From positions 701,501-765,500 of the forward strand of contig JAJGOT010000362.1 of NCBI GenBank assembly GCA_022457155.1: a DNA stretch of 64,000 nucleotides, in the 5' to 3' direction. Below the pieces are notes generated by a model, which was given only the letters and a program-made list of their open reading frames with translations, searched no databases and had not been told where the DNA came from. Every line of letters begins with the position of its first letter. Positions within the stretch are counted from its first letter, which is position 1. The position numbers and the translations under genes are program-made. Below, piece by piece: positions 57,990 to 64,000 of the stretch. This DNA comes from Cladopsammia gracilis (lineage: Eukaryota > Cnidaria > Anthozoa > Scleractinia > Dendrophylliidae).

Positions 57990-59610
57990 TTGGGCGCAAG
58001 TGATTGTTCCCGTAGGCTAAAAGTGTTTTCAGCTGTCTCTCTTGACGCCAGCGAGATTTCGATTGCTTTTTTCGTGCGTGCAATTTTGACTGACACTTTC
58101 ACAAAAGGTCGTAATAAAAGGTTCCTGTGTTTGTCAAGTGTTTTCGTATCCGCTGCTCCTCCCTAGATTATCTTAACAAAATGAAGATTTCAAGCGCTAA
58201 ATCCGCCTTTCAAGCGTAATCCAGTTAAACGTGCTTACGTTGTAAGGCCACTTATAAGATGTTGTTGTTCGTTGATCATGAGCTACGCAGTTCAAATGCA
58301 GAAAATTAAGTCCAGTCAGGAAATAAGCACGACCACGCGATCACAAGCAGCACGCAGGTCATCGGCCTTTCTGTACCTTCATCTCAGTGGTGAATTTGAA
58401 CTGACTGCAGTTTAACAATTTTAAACTAAACAGGATTGCTCTTCACGTCTCAATGTCACAAACGCAGGTAACCTCGACAATTCTCTGTATATCCTTCTAC
58501 GTCACTTATTTGGTTCCAATCTCCCGATTGCCAGCTCGGACTGAATGATCGGTGCCACACCGGGAATCACGAAGTTCCGTATTAGACTTTCGTGTCTTTT
58601 TTGTGATTTTCAGTCTGGTACGTTGTACAAGGTGGTTCTTACGTTTGAGTCCGTTTGTGTTTGAGAATGAAAGCTAATGAGAAGTACTTTCCTTGTTTCT
58701 TTTGAATTTGGGAGCACTTGAAACGGGACTGAACAGGTTAAGATCTTGAGCGAGTAAGTCAGGCATTCACGGGATTTTACGGTGTTATCTATAATCCAGT
58801 TTCATACAGTGGTCTGGGCAAAGAAATTTTTTTGTTTTGACAAATGGAACGGAAATACAGTGGTAGGGTCCTAAAATTAACTTTGGCCGCGGTTTTTTCA
58901 CATGAAATCTTGCAAGTGTAGTTTATTGTTTGCAAACAATAGCAAAGCTTGTTGATTTGAAGCGAAACGCGACGAAAGAATAAGTTTGTTGACTTTGCGG
59001 TTTCTTGTAACAACGACAATGTTGTATAACGGTCGTTTCATTCACAAGAGTTCTCGAATCCACCTATCTATTACACCATCCAAATCAAACATAACTAAGA
59101 AATAAAAGAAAAAGATAAAAAAGGTAAAATAACAAATCTATTGGTTTTAACTAGCTTTTTTAATGAAAAAGTTAAGGTATGTCTCGTACACGTGTTATAA
59201 TTGCACCAGTGAATTATTATAAACATCCTTGAGGGCAATTGTTTTCATTCTTAATCATAAAAGCAATTTTGCTATGTACGTCATTTATAGACGTCTCGAT
59301 AGCTTTACAATTGAATGAGGTTGGACTGGACACTCCCTCGATATTATTCTAAACATAGAAACCAAAATGGTGGGTTCCTTAGTCCTCAGCGGGTGTTAAA
59401 ATTAACCAGTATTTTCAACTCTTATGCTCGATGCGCCGCCGATAATTAAGCGAAGTAGTTCGCTGACATCTTGTCCGAAGACATGATTAATTTCTTGTGA
59501 CATCAATGCTCGAGTAAAATGACTCATGCTATAGACAGTAAATGGAGCGTGCAAAGCTTGCGTGTGTAAACTTTTCATGCATGTCGAAATAATTGTTAGG
59601 GCAAGAAATG

Positions 59611-59620
59611 TTATAAAAAC
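59611..59620 (+). promoter_or_regulatory. TATA-like box upstream of alternative exon 59651
   Basis: TTATAAAAAC lies 31 bp before the ATG at 59651, leaving room for only a very short 5' UTR. Confidence 0.3.
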
Positions 59621-59650
59621 AAGCCACAGCACTTTGCATGAGCGTTAGTC

Positions 59651-59719
59651 ATGACTGTAAATCAAGAAGTGGAGACATCGCATGTCTCTAGCACAAGAAG
59701 GAGTAGCCGAGAAAAAGAG
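59651..59719 (+). CDS. KIF26: candidate second alternative first coding exon of KIF26
   Basis: ATG opens 23 codons, starting MTVNQEVETSHVSS and ending in an Arg/Ser-rich TRRSSREKE, then a donor GAG|GTAACA in phase 0, compatible with the acceptor at 62333. The Ser/Arg-rich, short character is like the start of the exon at 43732 (SGGSRNSRASARQ). The size is small enough for chance, so support is modest. Confidence 0.35.
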
Positions 59720-59999
59720 GTAACATACTTAAGCAAAATATCATATTTGATACTTTTTTACAATGCCCCTTTCCACTCCAGTCTAGTTAACTTCTGAAGC
59801 GAAGTTTGGGGCAAATAAAACCTCAAATATTTCAATTTGTATTGTTAAGGTAAAATCTACTCTGACTGGTCAAAATAACAGGTTAAAACACCCTTAACCT
59901 TTTAGTGTTTTGGCTGGTTGTCTTCGCCGGTTTGTTTCACTACAAACAAGCTATTATCAAGTCTTTAAAAAGTTAAGTTTTAAAGTTTAAAAGTTTAAA

Positions 60000-60211
60000 C
60001 TTTTAGCTCCCAAGAGTGCCAAAAATTAAAATGAAAAAAAATAAAAAATCCCAAATTGCATTTTGTAAAATATTGAAAAACAAATGGCACCATGCAAAAG
60101 TACCGTCAAAGAGATTTCATTTGAATGGTCACATCATGGGATTTCGTCCACAGAATCAAAAGTTAGAACTACGCTACATGTCTCCATAATTGACTCTGGG
60201 AGTGAAAGGGT
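60000..60211 (-). mobile_element. piggyBac-like MITE copy
   Basis: AGCTCCCAAGAGTGCCAAAA...CAAATGGCACCATGCAAAAG...CTCTGGGAGTGAAAGGGT. Nearly full length, with end bases mutated. Confidence 0.82.
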
Positions 60212-61560
60212 CGTTGGCCACATAATTGTGCTCTTGCTTTGTATCCAGCGCTTCCTAAGATGCTGTTTACAAAAATATAGCTAGGGAACTTTTCGTCCAG
60301 TTGGAGACATGTCTATCATCATTTCTGTCAGTGATTTGGCAGATAACAGAACTTTCGCCAACTATTGCAACAGACATGTAACATTTTAATGGTCATGTAA
60401 CAACCCTTAAAGTAAAACAGATTCTTAGAGTCATCGGTGACAAGTTACACTAATAATTGTCCAATAAAAGAAGACATTTTTGAGTGCGTGTACCAACAAT
60501 GGACGATGTTGTCTCAAAGGGAAACGCTTCTGTCTGAGAGCTTAAATATTTAGATTAATTTCTTCTTCAGGAATGTACGAGGCACATCACTCAAGATCAT
60601 GATTAATAACCGAATTTGTGTTCACTCGCGTGTTGATTACCTCACTTCTTTCCGGTTATTAGTGCCGCTTGCGTGAGACGGAATCAACAACACCAGTATG
60701 AGCCAAGTTTTTTTAATTTGTCACGCGATATTTTGGACGAAAATAAACGAAGAGAGCTTGAAATACTCACACACTTGATATTGCCATTGGTAGCGTAAAA
60801 CTCGATTCCATTCTTCATTAGCAGGTGATGGCAAATTCCGTAAAGACAAATTTCAGTTCCCTTAAATTACGAAGCGTTTGCATCGCCCGCGTATGTTATT
60901 GAACGAAGTATTTTGACACGAGTTTCCGTCTATGACAATTATCCACTCGTATAAAGCTTTGAGGTTTTGCATAAATTGCAAGGCGGTCCTAGCTTAAATT
61001 GCATTTTATATTCCAGTAATCAGAGTGTTTTTTTTTGAGTGAACCCTTGGAGGAATTTTTAGCTCTTGAAAATGCTCTTAAGGTATAAAAATTAATGTTT
61101 TCAAGTTTTACGTAATCGTTTAACGCTGTGGCTGGTTTCCGCTCCAGAAATAGATGGATGAGTCATTCTCTTCCTTTTTGCTAACTCGAGCAGTTTGCAG
61201 CGTCATTTTGATAACGTAACTTTACGATAGGACTGATGGGTGATGGTAACTTTGCGCGTGAACGCGACGCGTATCTTCGCCATACGCATGTGCAATACAG
61301 GTTCACCTGCGTGTGTGGTCGGACTGTGCATCTGGATTCCATCTCGTCCCCATGACCTTCTCGCTTTCAAAATGGCGAGGCGGGCGTAGAAACACATGGA
61401 TACGGTAACTTTCGGAAACGCAATATCGTCGTGTGTCACATGACAAAGTACTCCATGACTCTTAGAGTGTTTTGTTGTCCAGGGGTTTCTCAGCCCGACC
61501 TGCCATTTTGAAAACGGAGAAGGCACTGGGGACGAAAACGCATTGAAATCCGTCGGAATC

Positions 61561-62037
61561 AGGAAACTGGGCCGAGTGAACTTTCGCAACGACTTCTGGG
61601 ATCGTTACAAGGGACGCTTCTTTTGTCGGAAGAGTCTAGATTCCATAGCTCAGAAGGGGGTCGGACACCTTATTGAGACTTATATAACGAAGTAACTGGT
61701 TAGCTCTCAGTTAAGGTTAGGGTTAGCAGTTTCTATAGTTAAATTTAGGCATAACCAACCCGAAAAGTTACGTGGCACTGTGGTACGGTAGACTATGTAA
61801 GTCTAGGCCTAGCTGAGGTCACAGGTTCAATCCTGAGTGGGGATTTTAGATTTTCTTTTTTACACTTAAAAATTTATTGAAAATAAAATTCTAAGTGTCG
61901 ACATTACGTTCTATAATTCTCAATAAGTGTCCGACCTCCTTCTTCTGAGCTAAAGAAGGTAGACTCTGCCTCTTTTGTCTCTGTCCCCAGTAACAGTCCC
62001 AGAAGTCGTTGCGAAGGTTCACTCGGCCCAGTTTCCT
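61561..62037. mobile_element. 55-bp inverted-repeat element hosting the SINE-like copy 2
   Basis: AGGAAACTGGGCCGAGTGAA...CTTTCGCAACGACTTCTGGG (61561-61615) pairs with GTCCCCAGTAACAGTCCCAG...CACTCGGCCCAGTTTCCT (61983-62037). The tRNA-headed element lies in its loop. Upstream 61200-61560 has the CATCTCGTCCCC and CACTGGGGACGAAAAC repeat ends; the 128-codon minus frame there is repeat-derived. Confidence 0.7.
61628..61967 (+). mobile_element. tRNA-headed SINE-like element with self-complementary ends, copy 2
   Basis: Flanked by GCTTCTTTTGTC (61616-61627) and GCCTCTTTTGTC (61968-61979), a 12-bp target duplication with one change. Ends: AGAGTCTAGATTCCATAGCT...CAGAAGGGGGTCGGACACC, with its inverse at the right. 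Box A-like TGGCACTGTGG (61773-61783) and box B GGTTCAATCC (61823-61832) are about 50 bp apart, the spacing of pol III promoters in tRNA-derived SINEs. About 340 bp. Confidence 0.78.
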
Positions 62038-62096
62038 TCCCGTTTCTAAAGTGACGAATTGGCTCACTCCTATCATTTTTTTCATCATTACAGGTT

Positions 62097-62283
62097 CACT
62101 ATAGAGCGTATGCACTCACGTGGCAAGCAGCTATGCAAATTTATTGGAACAAAAGAAAGTGTTAACATAAGAAAAGCGTTCAAATCCCACAGGATTGTTT
62201 TGGTACACCAACATGGCCGCCGTTCTATTGTTTTGGTACACCAATATGGCCGCCGTGACGTCATGTGCATACGCTCTATAGTG
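62097..62283. mobile_element. MITE just upstream of KIF26 exon acceptor
   Basis: CACTATAGAGCGTATGCACT at the left mirrors GTGCATACGCTCTATAGTG at the right. It contains two tandem units TTGTTTTGGTACACCAAYAT...GGCCGCCG (about 62198-62255). The right end lies 49 bp before the acceptor at 62332. Confidence 0.82.
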
Positions 62284-62332
62284 CTTGTCGTGATAAAATA
62301 GTTTCCCTAAATATTTGTGATTTCTCTTGCAG

Positions 62333-62661
62333 GGTTCTCTCGCTGCAAGAATCTTCGATCAAATTCGCATTCCAGAAACCCAGATGAAGTCATGGAAAAA
62401 TGATCAATGTGAAGTGTGTTGCACGGACCTGAACCAGCTCAAGAAAGAGGCTGTTGCCATGGTGAACACCCTGGAGGAATCACAGTTCCTCGCCTATTAT
62501 AACATTCCCGGATACATGGTGGGGCCAAACGCTGACCAGCTAAGTCGACGGGCGGACAAGCAGCGCCTTCAAATGGGCGTCACCATGGATACGGGTGACC
62601 GGAGTGGGATGGTGTATGTAAAGCCGGATGAAGCAGCCATTGGTTCCTCATTTTTGGCAAG
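62333..62661 (+). CDS. KIF26: KIF26-like atypical kinesin, exon with second CxxC motif
   Basis: Acceptor TTTCTCTTGCAG, 329 nt, donor GCAAG|GTAAGT (phase 2). It reads GSLAARIFDQIRIPETQMKS, then WKNDQCEVCCTDLNQLKKEA, VAMVNTLEES, and a tail with NIPGYMVGPNADQL and VKPDEAAIGSSFLA. IRIPETQMKSWKND...CEVC..DLNQLKKEAVAMV.TLE closely resembles the segment of vertebrate KIF26A/B just after the first Cys motif, with the same spacing when joined to the exon at 43732. The Cys pairs suggest a small metal-binding or structural module before the kinesin-like domain. This is the best-supported exon in the window. Confidence 0.93.
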
Positions 62662-62744
62662 GTAAGTTCAACAATAAACTAAAACTGAAAAAAAAAGAAA
62701 AACCTCCGCTTTTTTTATCTTGGAAAATATGGTGAAAGAAACAG

Positions 62745-62905
62745 CAAAACAGGGAGGTACTGCTTCGAAACTGCTCAACAGCTTTCATTTGAATAGTCTG
62801 ACACTTTAGGATTTCTTCCACAGACTCAAAAGTTAGAATCACTTTGAATTGTACAGCATAATAAACAACACCACAAGAAAGTACTGCTCGGTAACGTAAT
62901 TTGCA
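62745..62905 (-). repeat. single inverted copy of the 106-bp repeat
   Basis: AACAGCTTTCATTTGAATAG...AGGATTTCTTCCACAGACTC...TACAGCATAATAAACAACAC...GAAAGTACTGCTCGGTAAC. Confidence 0.75.
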
Positions 62906-63214
62906 AGTCATACCTTAGACTTTCAATAAAGTTCTTCATCTTATATTTATAGCCCGCCGGACCTCTTGCGACTTCGTTGCTCGCTCGGCCGCTTCGCGGC
63001 CTCAAAACCTCGCTTCGCTCGCTTACTGGCTGTAAAACTCGTGAGGTCGACTTGTGGCAAGTCCAAGTCTAGTCATACCTTTGAAGGTTTCATTTACAAA
63101 TTCAAAAGTCATACGTGCTGAGGCACTTCTGTGACCCTACAAGTAAAAGGTTTATACGGAACATTTTGGAATCATCCGAAGGTATAATTAACAGCAGAAG
63201 CTCGTGCTCCTGTT

Positions 63215-63308
63215 AACAGTTATAGTGGGGATAGCCGACGAGGCCGTAGCGAAGGCCGAGTCGGCTAAAATCAGGCGATATAGCGCAAGCTTGAGCACTA
63301 TAACTGTT
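63215..63308. mobile_element. GC-rich foldback AACAGTTATAGTG
   Basis: AACAGTTATAGTG (63215-63227) mirrors CACTATAACTGTT (63296-63308), and the inner part (GCCGACGAGGCC...GGCCGAGTCGGC) also pairs. A similar GC-rich stretch (TCGGCCGCTTCGCGGCCTC) is at about 62985-63005. Confidence 0.7.
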
Positions 63309-63865
63309 TTATAATTCAACACATTGATAACAAATTACAGTTCCAGAAAAAATTCATTGAGATATACAACCTTTTATAAAGTAAAAAGGCTTACAACAAT
63401 ATTTTACCTCGCGCCATTTCTTAAACAACAAGCAACGAATGCCGAAACTTTTGCCAAGCTAAAATTAATTTAGCGTACACAATCAGTCGACAGTTTCTAC
63501 GAAGAGCATTCGTCTACTTAAAGAACGGGACAGAGTAGTGACTACACGAATTAAAACACAGTAAAATGGCATAGAATGTCTTAGTTACAAGTGTTTCGTA
63601 TCTTAAAAAGTTCAATGCAATTCAGAATCGAAACAAATTGAACAAACACACGGCTACCTAAACATAGCGGCGAAAAGTCGGAAAGAAATGCAGCGTAGAC
63701 ATTATGTCTTACAAAAATTCACAGCTAAAGGATACAAGAAACGGTTAAAACATCATACCTGTAGTTGATTTGGCTTTTTAGTCCCTTCCATCAGCACCAA
63801 ATTTTCAAACATCGAAGTACGAGCTGAGTCGATCAATGTTGTTTGCAAACTTGCTCGTTTTTTAG

Positions 63866-63935
63866 CTCCTACAGCCGTAATGACGAGATCAGAAACATTT
63901 CTGAGGAAGCATCAAGTCTGTATCATATTCCAGAG
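63866..63935 (+). CDS. KIF26: predicted next KIF26 exon
   Basis: Acceptor CTCGTTTTTTAG ends at 63865; the one-base remainder fits the phase-2 donor at 62661, giving SYSRNDEIRNISEEASSLYH then IPE, and a donor GAG|GTGATT at 63936 (phase 0). The acceptor could also be 9 bases further right (CTACAG). No family match beyond phase and openness, so this is a structural prediction. Confidence 0.5.
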
Positions 63936-64000
63936 GTGATTACTAAAGGAATTTTCCGAAAATTGTGCACCTTCATTCACTCCTTGTCGAGCGGTTAAAC

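Larger units (their letters stand above)
43927..62332 (+). other. 18.4-kb KIF26 intron
   Basis: Runs from GTATGT at 43927 to CTCTTGCAG at 62332. It is phase 0 at both ends and joins two parts of one conserved block. It holds several MITEs, two tandem arrays, the second SINE-like element and two candidate alternative first exons. Outside the entries listed here (notably 48.0-49.9, 50.3-53.2 and 58.0-59.6 kb) I saw no gene or bounded repeat. Confidence 0.8.

Noticed and set aside
59402..59632. 76-codon minus frame starting with a signal-peptide-like hydrophobic run
   Set aside because: The first codon is GTG, not ATG, and no acceptor supports an upstream exon. It overlaps the proposed promoter of the 59651 exon.
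61203..61589. 128-codon minus-strand open frame
   Set aside because: Lies across dispersed repeat ends (CTCGTCCCC, CACTGGGGACG) and the palindromic element; no motif.

Overview
This window looks like gene-poor, AT-rich eukaryotic DNA from an invertebrate animal, most likely a cnidarian and probably a stony coral. That assignment is an inference from the mix of repeats: an L1/Tx1-type LINE, piggyBac-like TTAA miniature elements, GC-rich foldback elements, Penelope-like terminal motifs and tRNA-headed SINEs. The only host gene I can name lies in the right third.

Host gene (43.7 kb to the right edge, + strand): at least three exons of a KIF26-family (kinesin-11, VAB-8-like) gene. Exon 43732-43926 carries CEKC...LVELKRQ and exon 62333-62661 carries CEVC...LNQLKKEA. 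Joined across an 18.4 kb intron they are collinear with the cysteine-rich N-terminus of vertebrate KIF26A/B. A third exon is predicted at 63866-63935, and the kinesin-like domain lies beyond the window. Two short ATG-containing exons inside the big intron (50144-50296 and 59651-59719) end in phase-0 donors matching the phase-0 acceptor at 62333, and each has a TATA-like box upstream. They are candidate alternative promoters and N-termini that would bypass the first Cys pair.

Left edge (1-2.1 kb, - strand): the 5' half of an L1-type LINE, with an intact ORF1 (coiled coil, RRM, C-terminal domain) and the endonuclease part of ORF2 running off the window. Next to it (2.8-4.4 kb) are a TIR element and a graveyard of gene pieces: a frameshifted laminin-G-like domain split by an insertion, and a possible antisense glycosyltransferase fragment.

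Middle (4.4-43.7 kb): no supportable intact gene, but many layered repeats. These include MITEs with clear TIRs, foldback elements, a tRNA-headed element with self-complementary ends (21.1 kb, with a second copy at 61.6 kb), a perfect 39-bp inverted repeat with a hammerhead-like core at 31.4 kb, and a nested SINE near 40 kb.

The most repeated family is a piggyBac-like MITE. Its core has expanded into a strict 88-bp x 7 tandem array (41.4-42.1 kb), and a related 106-bp unit forms arrays at 47.1-47.9, 54.0-54.4 and, inverted and degenerate, 25.9-26.5 kb. A separate 517-bp element (46519-47035) sits inside a copy of the 106-bp unit with a 4-bp target duplication, which gives relative ages.

All homology calls are by eye. 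No database search, alignment or RNA evidence was available.
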